This document shows, in pieces, positions 9,594 through 18,352 of a DNA stretch of 64,000 nucleotides. The stretch covers positions 1 to 64,000 of the forward strand of contig JAJDZT010000033.1 in NCBI GenBank assembly GCA_022824525.1. Reading direction: 5' to 3'. The DNA is from Silicimonas sp. GTDB taxonomy: Bacteria > Pseudomonadota > Alphaproteobacteria > Rhodobacterales > Rhodobacteraceae. The notes beneath the pieces are model-generated. The model was not told the DNA's origin, ran no database searches, and saw only the letters and a program-made list of their open reading frames with translations. A program made the translations under genes and the position numbers. Position 1 is the first letter of the stretch, and each line of letters starts with the position of its first letter.

Positions 9594-10520
9594 TCAGAGG
9601 CCAAGGCACCAGCGCATGACGGCCTTCTGCGCGTGAAGCCGGTTCTCCGCTTCATCGAAGATGACCGAATTGGGTCCGTCCATCACTTCGTTCGTGGCCT
9701 CTTCTCCGCGGTGGGCGGGAAGACAATGCATGAAAAGGGCGTTGGTTGAGGCATGCCGCATGAGCTCGGCATTGACCTGATAAGGACGTAGCTGGTTATG
9801 GCGGCGCTCCTTCGCGGTTTGGCTGTCGTGCATCGAGATCCACGTGTCGGTCACCACCAGATCCGCGCCTTCAACAGCGCGGTTCGGGTCGCGTTCGATC
9901 CGAATGGGGCGCCCGGCACCCGCTGCAAAATCCATCACCGCCGGTTCCGGGTCGAGCGTCTCGGGCCCAGAGAATACAAGGTCGAACCCGAGTTGACCGG
10001 CCGCATGCGCAAAGCTTGCAAAGACGTTGTTGCCGTCCCCGCACCAGACAACGCGCTTCCCGGCAATCGGGCCGCGATGCTCTTCGAACGTCATGATGTC
10101 GGCCATGATCTGGCAAGGGTGCGAGCGGTTTGTCAGACCGTTGATCACCGGCACTGTCGCATGTTCCGCCAATTCAAGAAGGGCCTCTTCTTCAAAAGTC
10201 CGGATCATTATGAGGTCGACGTAACGCGACAGGACACGTGCCGTATCTGCGATCGTTTCGCCGTGACCAAGCTGCATTTCTGCGCCGGTCAGCACCAGCG
10301 TCTGGCCTCCCATTTGACGCACGCCAACATCGAAGGACACCCGCGTCCTGGTCGAAGGTTTCTCAAAAATGAGGGCAACGATGTGCCCATCCAGCGGAGC
10401 TTCGTCGTCCGGCGCACCTTTTGGTCGCCCGGCGCGGGCAGTCTTCATCTTGTTGGATTGGTCCAGAATGGACCGAAGGTCGCCCGGATCGGTTTTGTGA
10501 ATATCGAGAAAATGGGTCAT
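9594..10520 (-). CDS. argF: ornithine carbamoyltransferase
   Basis: A 308-residue enzyme that makes citrulline from ornithine and carbamoyl phosphate in arginine biosynthesis. The carbamoyl-phosphate motif [11 protein letters not shown] is near residues 55-65, the second site [12 protein letters not shown] near 130, the ornithine-binding aspartate in VVTDTW and the catalytic [10 protein letters not shown] near 267. All expected residues are present. argD lies 52 bp upstream on the same strand, so the pair is probably an operon. Confidence 0.95.
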   Translation of the reverse strand: MTHFLDIHKTDPGDLRSILDQSNKMKTARAGRPKGAPDDEAPLDGHIVALIFEKPSTRTRVSFDVGVRQMGGQTLVLTGAEMQLGHGETIADTARVLSRYVDLIMIRTFEEEALLELAEHATVPVINGLTNRSHPCQIMADIMTFEEHRGPIAGKRVVWCGDGNNVFASFAHAAGQLGFDLVFSGPETLDPEPAVMDFAAGAGRPIRIERDPNRAVEGADLVVTDTWISMHDSQTAKERRHNQLRPYQVNAELMRHASTNALFMHCLPAHRGEEATNEVMDGPNSVIFDEAENRLHAQKAVMRWCLGL

Positions 10521-10572
10521 CGGTTTCGCCCTTGTCGGCGTTGATTATTGAGTGTTTTCGGGAAGCGCAGGA

Positions 10573-11745
10573 TCAGGCGGCTTTCAACGCCGAGGCTGCG
10601 CGGTCAAGACGCACGACCGCTTCCGATATCTCGGCGTCCGTGATGTTCAAAGGTGGCAGAAGCCGTATCGTGTTGTCGGCTGCGGGCACGACGATCACTT
10701 CCTCCGCAAAACCTGCCGAAACAACTTCGCCCGGCGCGATCTTGCATTTGACACCAAGCATCAGGCCACTGCCCCGGACGCTTTCGAAAACACCGGGATG
10801 TGCGGCAACAAGCCCTTCGAGTTTTTGACGGAGAAGTCCGGCTTTCCGGTTCACCTCGTCCAAAAATTCGTCATTGGCCACCGTTTTCATGACGGCGTTT
10901 CCAACGGCGCAAGCAAGTGGATTGCCGCCATAGGTCGAACCATGGGTGCCAAGCACCATACCGGAGGCCGCGTTTTCCGTCGCCAGCACGGCACCCAACG
11001 GGAACCCTCCGCCAATTCCTTTGGCGACCATCATGATGTCGGGCGTCACACCCGCCCATTCATGGGCAAAAAGCTTGCCAGTCCGTCCGACGCCGCATTG
11101 CACCTCGTCAAAGATAAGAAGGGCACCGGTTTCGTCGCAGAGATCGCGGAGCCCTTTAAGACATTGGTCGGGCACATTCACGATGCCACCCTCCCCCTGG
11201 ATAGGCTCGATAATGATGGCGCAGGTCTTGTCGGACACCGCCGCGCGCAAAGCATCATGGTCGGCAAAGGGAACCTGTATGAAACCCGGCAAAAGCGGTC
11301 CGAAACCCTTGACCATCTTCTCCGCACCGGAGGCTGCGATTGCAGCGGAAGAGCGCCCGTGAAATGCGCCTGTGAAGGCAACGATCTCCACCCGGTCCTC
11401 GCCCTTGTCGGACCAGTACTTCCGGGCCATCTTCACGGCAAGCTCGCAGGCTTCCGTGCCGGAATTGGTGAAAAAAACGGTATCGGCGAACGTGGCTTCG
11501 GTCAGCCTGTCTGCCAGTTCCTGCTGCTGGTCGATCTGGTACAGGTTCGAAACGTGCCAAAGTGTTTCGGCCTGTTTGGTCAGCGCGGCCGTCAACTCGG
11601 GATTGGCATGGCCCAGCACGTTCACCGCAATGCCTGCGCCCATGTCGAGGAAGCGTCGACCATCCGCCTCGATCAGCCAGCAGCCTTCGCCTTTGACGAA
11701 CTGCATCGGAGCGCGGGAATAAGTCGGCAGAATGGACGGGATCAT
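10573..11745 (-). CDS. argD: acetylornithine aminotransferase
   Basis: A 390-residue class-III pyridoxal-phosphate aminotransferase for arginine biosynthesis, transferring the amino group of glutamate to N-acetylglutamate semialdehyde. IIEPIQGEGGI and the aspartate in LLIFDEVQCG hold the cofactor; the Schiff-base lysine is in MMVAKGIGGG. ATG 11745 (MIPSILPTYSRAPM) matches the usual family start; the frame extends 17 codons further without support. ArgD can also serve as succinyldiaminopimelate aminotransferase, and no separate dapC is seen here. It is followed by argF. Confidence 0.93.
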   Translation of the reverse strand: MIPSILPTYSRAPMQFVKGEGCWLIEADGRRFLDMGAGIAVNVLGHANPELTAALTKQAETLWHVSNLYQIDQQQELADRLTEATFADTVFFTNSGTEACELAVKMARKYWSDKGEDRVEIVAFTGAFHGRSSAAIAASGAEKMVKGFGPLLPGFIQVPFADHDALRAAVSDKTCAIIIEPIQGEGGIVNVPDQCLKGLRDLCDETGALLIFDEVQCGVGRTGKLFAHEWAGVTPDIMMVAKGIGGGFPLGAVLATENAASGMVLGTHGSTYGGNPLACAVGNAVMKTVANDEFLDEVNRKAGLLRQKLEGLVAAHPGVFESVRGSGLMLGVKCKIAPGEVVSAGFAEEVIVVPAADNTIRLLPPLNITDAEISEAVVRLDRAASALKAA

Positions 11746-11831
11746 GGGTGTTTTCCTCGATAAGAGAGCCAAGAGGTGCCAGCCGGGACTGACCAAGTCA
11801 ACGATTGTTGGAGTAGAGACGTGCGGAAGCG

Positions 11832-11849
11832 GACGCTGTGATCAGCGTC
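11832..11849. other. stem-loop between argD and the Lin0512 genes
   Basis: Perfect 7-bp inverted repeat GACGCTG/CAGCGTC with a TGAT loop. There is no T-tract on either strand, so it is not a classical terminator. It lies 87-104 bp upstream of argD and 66-83 bp downstream of the Lin0512 pair. Confidence 0.3.
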
Positions 11850-11914
11850 GGCGTCGGAGACTGGATGTCAAAATGCACGTCATCCGGACGAGGTACTCTG
11901 GCCGCCAGACAAAA

Positions 11915-12277
11915 TCAAGCCGTTTGAACAGCGCCTCTAACCGCTTCGGGGTCAAGAAAGGCTTCGACGGCGGCCGTGGCAATCACCGTGACATCTCCGC
12001 TGTCGGGATTGGTGATATCAAGCCCGCCATGGGTCGCCGTCACGCTGACCTTACCACGTGGCAGGCCGGCTTTCAGCACGTCGGTGTCGACGGCATCGGG
12101 GTTTTGGACGGCCACGGTCACGCGCACCTCCATGGAGGCATGGTCCAAGCCCAGCGCCGGGAAAAGCGGAATGGACGAATGCCGGATCGCATCCTCGATC
12201 GCGCGGGCGGCCGCCTTCGTGTAGTCGCGCCCGTGCAGGTCGTTGCCCTGCCCCATTTCGATGATGAAACGTTGCAT
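11915..12277 (-). CDS. Lin0512 family protein, downstream paralogue
   Basis: A 120-residue protein of the uncharacterised Lin0512 family. It aligns with the upstream gene over its length: a GQGNDLHGRDYTKAA segment near residue 9, paired beta strands (MEVRVTVAVQNP), a GKVSVTATHGGL strand and a final VIATAAVEAFL helix. The start ATG overlaps the upstream TGA by one base, so both are made from one message and likely form a hetero-oligomer. No catalytic motif is known. Function is not assigned. Confidence 0.75.
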   Translation of the reverse strand: MQRFIIEMGQGNDLHGRDYTKAAARAIEDAIRHSSIPLFPALGLDHASMEVRVTVAVQNPDAVDTDVLKAGLPRGKVSVTATHGGLDITNPDSGDVTVIATAAVEAFLDPEAVRGAVQTA

Positions 12278-12618
12278 CAGCCGACCCCCTCCAAGGCAAC
12301 CGAGATTGCCGCGTTTGCGATAACCGTCGGTTTACCGCCATCCGCACGCGGAACATCGAGGCCGCCTTTCACCACGTGGATGGTGGGCTGGCCGTAGGGG
12401 AAGACCGCCTTGAGCGCTGTTTCGTCGACTTGAGCCGGATCCTGCACACCGATCTCGACCGTAAGCAGCATTGCGCCCTTCTCGACACCGAAAAGCTCGG
12501 CGAGATTGATCGAGTTGTGCCAAAGCGCGTCTTTCAGCGCACGCACCGCCGCCTCGGTATAGTCTTGCCGGCGGAGCGATGTGCCCATGCCGAACTCGGT
12601 CAGAAGTCGTTTTGCCAT
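12277..12618 (-). CDS. Lin0512 family protein, upstream paralogue
   Basis: A 113-residue paralogue of the following gene, with GMGTSLRRQDYTEAA near residue 10, AMLLTVEIGVQDP and PTIHVVKGGLDV. ATG 12618 (MAKRLL) was preferred to the frame start at 12636 because the extra residues are not shared with the partner. The two genes diverge mainly in the GQGND versus GMGTS loop, which suggests subunit specialisation after duplication. Biochemical role unknown. Confidence 0.72.
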   Translation of the reverse strand: MAKRLLTEFGMGTSLRRQDYTEAAVRALKDALWHNSINLAELFGVEKGAMLLTVEIGVQDPAQVDETALKAVFPYGQPTIHVVKGGLDVPRADGGKPTVIANAAISVALEGVG

Positions 12619-12802
12619 GCGCCCTCTATCTCGCAACCGCGCTGTCTTGTCGAGCCAACGAAAGATCTCGTTAACCCTCCGGCCTGTAAGGTTCGATCAG
12701 GCCGCGACATATGTGGACTTTCGGCGACAGGGTCCCTTGGCAGCGCTTGTATCGGTGCGCCGGGGTTACTAAAGTAGGGTCCGACGAAAGGCAGGTGCAG
12801 AA

Positions 12803-13333
12803 ATGTCGTGGACGGACGAACGCGTCGAGACGCTCAAGAAAATGTGGTCGGAAGGCCAGTCGGCAAGCCAGATCGCCAAGGAATTGGGCGGCGTGACGCG
12901 AAACGCTGTAATTGGCAAAGTCCATCGACTGGGCCTGTCGAACCGCGCTGGAGCGTCTGCCCCGGCGCCTGAAAAGAAAACCGCCAAGGCCGCGCCGAAG
13001 AAAGCGGCTCCGAAGCCCGCAGAGAAGGTCGTTGAAGTGACCGTAGCGCCTCGCAAACCCATCGTTCCCGCAGGACAGCCGCTGCCGCCGCAGCCGTCCG
13101 CGAACGAAATCAGCCCCGAAGCCCTCGCCAATGTGCGGGAGGTTGAAAAGGGCGCGAAGAAGATCAGCCTGATGGAACTGACCGAACGGACCTGCAAATG
13201 GCCTATCGGTGACCCCGCAACGGAAGAGTTCTGGTTCTGCGGCCTCGCCGTGCAGCAGGGCAAACCCTATTGCGAAGCGCATGTGGGCGTGGCGTTCCAG
13301 CCCATGTCGAACAGGCGCGACCGGCGGCGGTAA
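12803..13333 (+). CDS. gcrA: GcrA cell-cycle regulator
   Basis: A 176-residue GcrA homologue. The first 45 residues, from SWTDERVETLKKMWSEG to IGKVHRLGLSNR, form the helix-turn-helix that reads methylated GANTC promoters; the middle is a Lys/Ala/Pro-rich linker; the C-terminal TCKWPIGDP, FCGLAV and PYCEAH form the sigma-70-interacting domain with its conserved cysteines and histidine. In Caulobacter GcrA activates cell-cycle genes together with CcrM methylation. It is monocistronic and followed by a strong terminator. Confidence 0.95.
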   Translation: MSWTDERVETLKKMWSEGQSASQIAKELGGVTRNAVIGKVHRLGLSNRAGASAPAPEKKTAKAAPKKAAPKPAEKVVEVTVAPRKPIVPAGQPLPPQPSANEISPEALANVREVEKGAKKISLMELTERTCKWPIGDPATEEFWFCGLAVQQGKPYCEAHVGVAFQPMSNRRDRRR

Positions 13334-13367
13334 GTCGAACCAAATTCACAGGTAATTAAGTAGGCAG

Positions 13368-13396
13368 GCCCGCTCTTCCGAGCGGGCTTCCCTTTT
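13368..13396 (+). terminator. Rho-independent terminator of gcrA
   Basis: GCCCGCTC, loop TTCC, GAGCGGGC, followed by TTCCCTTTT. The stem is eight perfect base pairs and begins 35 bp after the gcrA stop. Confidence 0.8.
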
Positions 13397-13441
13397 GACG
13401 TTTTGCGCAGTGGCTGCTCCGCCCGAACCAAGCCATGGTTT

Positions 13442-13906
13442 TCAAAGCGAATTCGTGAAGCCTGTGAAACGCGTTTGAATGATATCGTTCCAACCGGTCA
13501 CATAATTCTCTCTGGTTTCGGCGGCATTCTCTCCGCGAGCTTCCCAACCGCTGTGGATCAATGTTACAACCGTTTTTCCGTCGTCCACAGCTTCAAATTC
13601 AACTGAGACTGTCGTTGCTTCGTTCTCCGGCAAACCCGGATGCCAGCTGAACGCGATGCGTTTGCCTTCCTGGTAGTCCAATATGGTGCCCCAGACCCTA
13701 TGCTCACCGCTCGCCGATATCTCGAAAATCTTCCCACCTTCATATCGTTCGATAACAACGGTATCTGGTGCCGGCTCACCAAGATACGGGCTCACTGAAT
13801 GCGTATCCAAAGGCCACCAATGCGAAGCCTTGGACATGAAAGCTTCGAAGGTTTCACGCGTGTTTCGGTTGATCGTGGAAACGACTTTGATTTCATCAAG
13901 GGACAT
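13442..13906 (-). CDS. SRPBCC/AHSA1-type ligand-binding protein
   Basis: A 154-residue protein of the START-like SRPBCC (AHSA1) fold. It begins IKVVSTINRNTRETFEAF, has the W-x-P loop SHWWPLDTHS, the strands TVVIERYEGGKIFE and RIAFSWHPG, and the final long helix GWNDIIQTRF. Such domains bind small hydrophobic ligands in a deep cavity. I start it at ATG 13906, four bases after the ArsR stop, so the two are co-transcribed. ArsR/SRPBCC pairs are common, but the ligand is unknown. Confidence 0.85.
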   Translation of the reverse strand: MSLDEIKVVSTINRNTRETFEAFMSKASHWWPLDTHSVSPYLGEPAPDTVVIERYEGGKIFEISASGEHRVWGTILDYQEGKRIAFSWHPGLPENEATTVSVEFEAVDDGKTVVTLIHSGWEARGENAAETRENYVTGWNDIIQTRFTGFTNSL

Positions 13907-13910
13907 CAGG

Positions 13911-14204
13911 CTACTCCGACTGTTCATCAATTGAAGCCAGCAGACCGGACCAATGGGCTGTCCAGAAAGCTCGTATTTCTTCGAGTTTTTCTTTGTTGAC
14001 GCAGTAGATGTTCCTTGCCCCTTCAGGCCGGGCATAGACCAAAGAAGCATCCTTCAGAACCTTGAGATGCTGCGACATGACGGGCTGGGAAACATCGATT
14101 TTCAACGCCAGCTCGCGCACCGACATTGGCCGCAACGCCAACTCATCGATCACGCTCTGACGTATGGGATTAGAAAGAGATTTGAGCTCATATTCATAAG
14201 GCAT
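13911..14204 (-). CDS. ArsR-family transcriptional regulator
   Basis: A 97-residue winged helix-turn-helix repressor: LSNPIRQSVIDELALRPMSVRELA then the recognition helix VSQPVMSQHLKVLKDASLV and the wing with PEGARNIY. It lacks the ELCVCDL-type metal-binding cysteines, so it probably does not sense metals. Its operator candidate lies 5-28 bp before the start codon. It heads an operon with the SRPBCC gene. Confidence 0.88.
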   Translation of the reverse strand: MPYEYELKSLSNPIRQSVIDELALRPMSVRELALKIDVSQPVMSQHLKVLKDASLVYARPEGARNIYCVNKEKLEEIRAFWTAHWSGLLASIDEQSE

Positions 14205-14208
14205 TTCT

Positions 14209-14232
14209 AATCATAAGGATATTCTTATGATT
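14209..14232. promoter_or_regulatory. putative ArsR operator
   Basis: Perfect 9-bp inverted repeat AATCATAAG / CTTATGATT separated by six bases, immediately before the arsR-like start. Its size, AT-richness and position are typical of ArsR autoregulatory operators. No Shine-Dalgarno sequence fits between it and the start, so the message may be leaderless. Confidence 0.65.
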
Positions 14233-14400
14233 CACGCAAGCCCAAAACCTGTTGGAGCACCTGACCCCATTACTTTCGAAAACCGGGCGTTAGTGGAAAC
14301 TGCAAGCGATGGACTTGAGCGGAGTATGCTTAAGAAAGCGTTCATCTTCGTTAACGCGCGTCGCTTAAAACTGCCGCTTGTTTGTCCACACCCACCCCCG

Positions 14401-14442
14401 CACCGACGCGACACCGACGCAGGCACCGACGTCACACCGACG
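14401..14442 (+). repeat. four short CACCGACG repeats in a gene-free stretch
   Basis: CACCGACG occurs at 14401, 14412, 14424 and 14435, a period of 11-12 bp. It lies in the roughly 340-bp gap (14233-14569) before rimO. Apart from this repeat and a possible leader for rimO I see nothing in that gap. Confidence 0.6.
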
Positions 14443-14569
14443 TTCCGATTCATCATCACACCACGCATTTGAAGGCGTTAAGACCCGGTCCATGCGCAGG
14501 CAACGCCGTAGAGACGCACGCGCCGTTAACCCTTCCCGAGCCGCGCCGAACCCGTTATCAGCGCCTCCC

Positions 14570-15925
14570 ATGAGCAATCCGCCTGACCTACGTCCTGATC
14601 TTGCCGCCGCCCGTGTGCCGGAAACCCGCCGTGACGGGCAGCCGACGATTGGGATGGTGTCCCTCGGATGCCCCAAAGCGCTGGTTGACAGTGAGCGGAT
14701 CCTGACGCGACTTCGCGCCGAAGGTTATGCAATCAGCCCGGATTACTCCGGCGCAGAGGCCGTCATCGTCAACACCTGCGGGTTTCTCGACAGCGCCAAG
14801 GCTGAAAGCCTTGATGCGATTGGGGAGGCGATCCGCGAGAACGGTCGTGTGATCGTGACCGGATGCCTTGGTGCCGAACCGGACTACATCACCGGCGCGC
14901 ATCCGAAGGTTCTGGCCGTCACCGGACCGCAGCAATATGAGCAAGTGCTGGATGCGGTGCATCAGACGGTGCCACCCAGCCCCGATCCCTTTGTCGATCT
15001 TCTGCCCGCGGCCGGGGTCAAACTCACCCCAAGGCATTACAGCTACTTGAAAATTTCAGAAGGCTGCAATCACACTTGCAGGTTCTGCATCATCCCGGAC
15101 ATGCGTGGGAAACTGGTCTCGCGTCCGCAAAAGGCGGTCGTGCGTGAGGCCGAGAAACTGGTCGAGGCCGGGGTCAAGGAGCTGTTGGTCATCAGTCAGG
15201 ACACCTCCGCCTACGGCACGGATATCCGCGAGCGCGAGGCAAAGTTCCCCATCCTGCCACTGGCGCGGGCGCTGGGTGATCTCGAGGCATGGGTGCGACT
15301 GCACTACGTGTACCCCTACCCTCATGTGCGCGATCTGGTTCCGTTGATGGCAGAAGGGCTTTTGCTTCCCTATCTCGACGTTCCTTTTCAACATGCACAT
15401 CCCGAGACGCTGAGGCGCATGGCGCGCCCTGCGGCCGCTGAGAAAACTCTGGCGGAGATCGCCGCCTGGCGCGCGGTCTGTCCGGAGATCGCCATCCGCT
15501 CCACCTTTATCGTGGGGTACCCGGGCGAAACCGAGGACGAATTCAGGGTGCTGCTCGACTGGCTGGACGAAGCACAGCTCGACCGCGTTGGATGCTTCCA
15601 ATACGAAAATGTCGAAGGAGCTCGATCAAACCAACTGCCAGATCATGTCCCGGCCGAAGTGAAGGAAGAACGCTGGCACCGGTTCATGGAAAAGGCGCAG
15701 GCGATCAGTGAAGCGAAGCTGGCTGCAAAAGTAGGCCAGCGCCTGGAAGTGATTGTCGACGAGGTTGATGAAGACGCCGCAACCTGTCGAACCAAGGCAG
15801 ACGCACCCGAGATCGACGGGAACCTGTTCATCGACGAAAACTTCGAGACGCTCAGTCCCGGAGACATTGTCGAAGTCGAGGTGGAAGAGGCGGGCGAATA
15901 CGACCTGTGGGGGCGGCGGCTGTGA
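14570..15925 (+). CDS. rimO: ribosomal protein S12 methylthiotransferase RimO
   Basis: A 451-residue radical-SAM enzyme that adds a methylthio group to an aspartate of ribosomal protein S12. The N-terminal domain has the family cysteines in [15 protein letters not shown] and VNTCGF for one Fe-S cluster; the radical-SAM cluster motif is CNHTCRFC near residue 166; a C-terminal TRAM domain carries VIVDEVD and [15 protein letters not shown] chose ATG 14570: the 64 codons upstream are unlike any RimO and cross the CACCGACG repeats. RimO is distinguished from MiaB by [10 protein letters not shown]. Confidence 0.93.
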   Translation: MSNPPDLRPDLAAARVPETRRDGQPTIGMVSLGCPKALVDSERILTRLRAEGYAISPDYSGAEAVIVNTCGFLDSAKAESLDAIGEAIRENGRVIVTGCLGAEPDYITGAHPKVLAVTGPQQYEQVLDAVHQTVPPSPDPFVDLLPAAGVKLTPRHYSYLKISEGCNHTCRFCIIPDMRGKLVSRPQKAVVREAEKLVEAGVKELLVISQDTSAYGTDIREREAKFPILPLARALGDLEAWVRLHYVYPYPHVRDLVPLMAEGLLLPYLDVPFQHAHPETLRRMARPAAAEKTLAEIAAWRAVCPEIAIRSTFIVGYPGETEDEFRVLLDWLDEAQLDRVGCFQYENVEGARSNQLPDHVPAEVKEERWHRFMEKAQAISEAKLAAKVGQRLEVIVDEVDEDAATCRTKADAPEIDGNLFIDENFETLSPGDIVEVEVEEAGEYDLWGRRL

Positions 15926-16057
15926 GCGCTTGGACACGTATTCCGTCGAGTGGCAGCTTCAAAACCTCGGTTTCCGACTTTGCTTCTCACCTACCGCCGG
16001 GGCCCAAACGTCAAAAGCCCTTGGTTCGCGCCCCATTGTCCCGATAAGATTTGCTTC

Positions 16058-16825
16058 ATGCCATTCGAGAAAGTCCAATCCGAAAAAGTCTCCCAAGCGG
16101 TCGTTCGCCAGATCGAGCTATTGATTTTGCGCGGCATTCTGCGGCCCGGAGAACGCTTGCCCTCGGAACGCGAGTTGTCGGAGCGGTTGGGCGTGTCGCG
16201 CCCATCGTTGCGGGAAGCCGTTGCGACGCTTCAGGATACGGGACTTCTGATCAGCCGGGCAAACTCGGGAATATTCGTGGCAGATGTTCTGGGCTCAGCC
16301 TTTTCGCCCGGCCTGACACGACTATTCAGCGCACATGACGAAGCGGTCTTCGATTACTTGGATTTTCGACGCGATATGGAAGGGTTGGCGGCGGAACGCG
16401 CGGCGCGCCTCGGGTCCGACACGGATCTTGCCGTCGTGAACGAAGCCTACCTTCGAATGGAAGCGGCCAATGATAAGCGAAACCCGGCGAAAGAGGCTGA
16501 ACTGGACGCCGCATTCCACCTCGCGATCATCGAAGCGAGCCACAACGTCGTCATGCTGCATATGATGCGCTCCATGTACGAATTGTTGCAGGAGGGCGTT
16601 TTTTACAATCGCAAGATCATGTTCCAACAACGCACACGAAAATCAGCGCTTCTGGCCCAGCATCGCGATATCAACACCGCCCTTCAGGATCGCGACCCGA
16701 AAGGCGCGCGAGACGCGGTCGAGGCCCATATCGACTTTGTAAAGGTTTCCTTGAGCGACCATCTCAAGTCCGAGAAAAACGAAGCCATCGCTCGCCAACG
16801 GCTTGCTTTCGAAAAAGAGCGCTAG
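16058..16825 (+). CDS. GntR-family regulator, FadR/FCD type
   Basis: A 255-residue regulator with an N-terminal winged helix (LRPGERLPSERELSERLGVSRPSLREA, about residues 31-55) and a C-terminal FCD ligand domain with the metal-ligand pattern of an aspartate in RRDMEG and histidines near FHLAI, MMR and EAHI. FCD regulators sense organic acids such as lactate or pyruvate derivatives. ATG 16058 fits the usual MPFEKVQSEKVSQ start. Its target is not obvious; the only neighbour is the convergent FMN reductase, whose stop codon it shares. Confidence 0.87.
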   Translation: MPFEKVQSEKVSQAVVRQIELLILRGILRPGERLPSERELSERLGVSRPSLREAVATLQDTGLLISRANSGIFVADVLGSAFSPGLTRLFSAHDEAVFDYLDFRRDMEGLAAERAARLGSDTDLAVVNEAYLRMEAANDKRNPAKEAELDAAFHLAIIEASHNVVMLHMMRSMYELLQEGVFYNRKIMFQQRTRKSALLAQHRDINTALQDRDPKGARDAVEAHIDFVKVSLSDHLKSEKNEAIARQRLAFEKER

Positions 16826-17355
16826 GCGCGGCTCATGGATTCCAGTTTTTCCATCAGAGCCGTAAGCGCCAGGATGTAGCGCTCGTTCGTGAGACGACCG
16901 TCTTCATTGAATTCCCTTGCGGCACCCGCCACCAAAACTTCTGGTCCCGTCAGCATTCTGGGCTGAAAAGAATTCATCGCAAGGCGCAACGCGTATTGCG
17001 CCCGCGCACCACCCGTACGCCCTGCTGCCGCCGACATGATGGCAACAGGCTTGTCGTACCAGGGCTTCCCGTCGACCCGGCTCACCCAATCGAGCGCGTT
17101 CTTCAGGCCACCCGGGAACGACTGGTTGTACTCAGGAGTCGCGATTGCAACGGCGGCGGCGTTCGAAATCTGGTCTGCGAGACGCTGCGCTTCTTCTGGA
17201 ATGCCATGCGCAGTCTCATCGTCGCCGTTGTAGAGCGGCATGGCAATCTCGGCCATGATCGCCTCCCCTCCCCAAAGTCGCCCTGCTTCGTGGACAAGCT
17301 TCGCGTTCACGGATGACTTGCGGAGTGACCCCGAGATCATGAGAAGCGTGGACAT
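16822..17355 (-). CDS. NADPH-dependent FMN reductase-like flavoprotein
   Basis: A 177-residue flavodoxin-like protein. The FMN phosphate loop is SGSLRKSSVNAKL (residues about 8-20), with TPEYNQSFPGGLKNALDW near 93 and a Gly-rich SAAAGRTGG near 131, as in chromate and quinone reductases such as ChrR/YieF. It likely reduces quinones or other electrophiles with NAD(P)H. Its stop codon TAG lies in a CTAG shared with the convergent GntR gene. Confidence 0.88.
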   Translation of the reverse strand: MSTLLMISGSLRKSSVNAKLVHEAGRLWGGEAIMAEIAMPLYNGDDETAHGIPEEAQRLADQISNAAAVAIATPEYNQSFPGGLKNALDWVSRVDGKPWYDKPVAIMSAAAGRTGGARAQYALRLAMNSFQPRMLTGPEVLVAGAAREFNEDGRLTNERYILALTALMEKLESMSRA

Positions 17356-17412
17356 GTCGAAATTCCTTTATTGCCGCGCACTGTACTTAGAGCGCGTCAC
17401 CCAAAGGAAAGA

Positions 17413-18240
17413 TCAGCGCTCGATCGATGCAGGATATGTGCCGAGAATTCTCAGCTCCGACGTGAAGTATTCCAACTCTTCCAAGGCAAGCTGGACGTCA
17501 CGGTCCTCCGGGTGGCCGTCGATATCGGCGTAAAACTGGGTGGCAGAGAAAGAGCCGTCAACCATGTAGCTTTCCAGCTTTGTCATGTTGACGCCGTTTG
17601 TCGCGAATCCACCCATGGCTTTGTAGAGTGCTGCCGGGATGTTTCGGACGCGGAAGACGAAAGTGGTCATCATGCTTTCGCCGCGCCGGGAATTGTCGGG
17701 CTCACGCGCCATAACCAGAAAACGGGTCGTATTGTGATCGGCATCCTCGACGTGACGCGCCAAAACGTCGAGGCCATAGACCTCGGCGGCGAGTTCGGAC
17801 GCTAGAGCTGCCTGAGATGCAATGCCGTTTTCCGCGACCTCGCGCGCAGCCCGGGCATTGTCCGGGCTGACACGGCCTTGAATGTCGTTCTCCCTCAGAA
17901 AGCGTGCACATTGAGGCAGGAGAACAAGATGACTGAAAGCTTCCTTGACGTCGCTTAACTGCGCTCCGGGCACACCGAGAAGGTTGATGTGAACACGAAC
18001 AAACGCCTCGTCTATGATGTGAAGGCCACTCTCTGGCAACAGTCGGTGAATGTCGGCAACGCGCCCGTAAGTGGTATTTTCGACGGGAAGCATGGCAAGA
18101 TCGGCCTTTCCGGCGCGTGTTGCCTCGATCACATCCTCGAAGGTCCGGCAGGGCAAAACCTCCATATCTGGGCGTGTTTCGCGGCATGCCTGATGCGAAT
18201 AGGCGCCTGGTTCTCCCTGAAAGGCGATGATTCCGCTCAT
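17413..18240 (-). CDS. pheA: prephenate dehydratase
   Basis: A 275-residue monofunctional prephenate dehydratase that converts prephenate to phenylpyruvate for phenylalanine. The catalytic domain begins IAFQGEPGAYSHQA and holds the essential NTTRF motif near residue 168; the C-terminal ACT domain (about 190-270, with NIPAALYKAMGGFATNGVNMTKLES) gives phenylalanine feedback control. There is no chorismate mutase domain, unlike the enterobacterial P-protein. It is divergent from the cytochrome c gene. Confidence 0.93.
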   Translation of the reverse strand: MSGIIAFQGEPGAYSHQACRETRPDMEVLPCRTFEDVIEATRAGKADLAMLPVENTTYGRVADIHRLLPESGLHIIDEAFVRVHINLLGVPGAQLSDVKEAFSHLVLLPQCARFLRENDIQGRVSPDNARAAREVAENGIASQAALASELAAEVYGLDVLARHVEDADHNTTRFLVMAREPDNSRRGESMMTTFVFRVRNIPAALYKAMGGFATNGVNMTKLESYMVDGSFSATQFYADIDGHPEDRDVQLALEELEYFTSELRILGTYPASIER

Positions 18241-18352
18241 CTCTCGGTCCTTGACTGCGGCAAAAAGGGCGATTGGTCGCGCCTCTTATCCCTTGAAGCC
18301 GGTCAATGGAAGCGGATAGATAGCGCCAAATTCGGGAACGACTGGACTGATC

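Noticed and set aside
10552-11763. 403-residue plus-strand frame opposite argD
   Set aside because: Antisense shadow of a GC-rich gene; the ArgD motifs are on the other strand.
14350-14370. TTAA...TTAA pair as a CtrA box
   Set aside because: The two TTAA are separated by ten bases, not seven, so it does not fit the consensus.
14378-14569. N-terminal extension of RimO
   Set aside because: Low-complexity His/Thr/Arg translation of the CACCGACG repeat; no ribosome-binding site.
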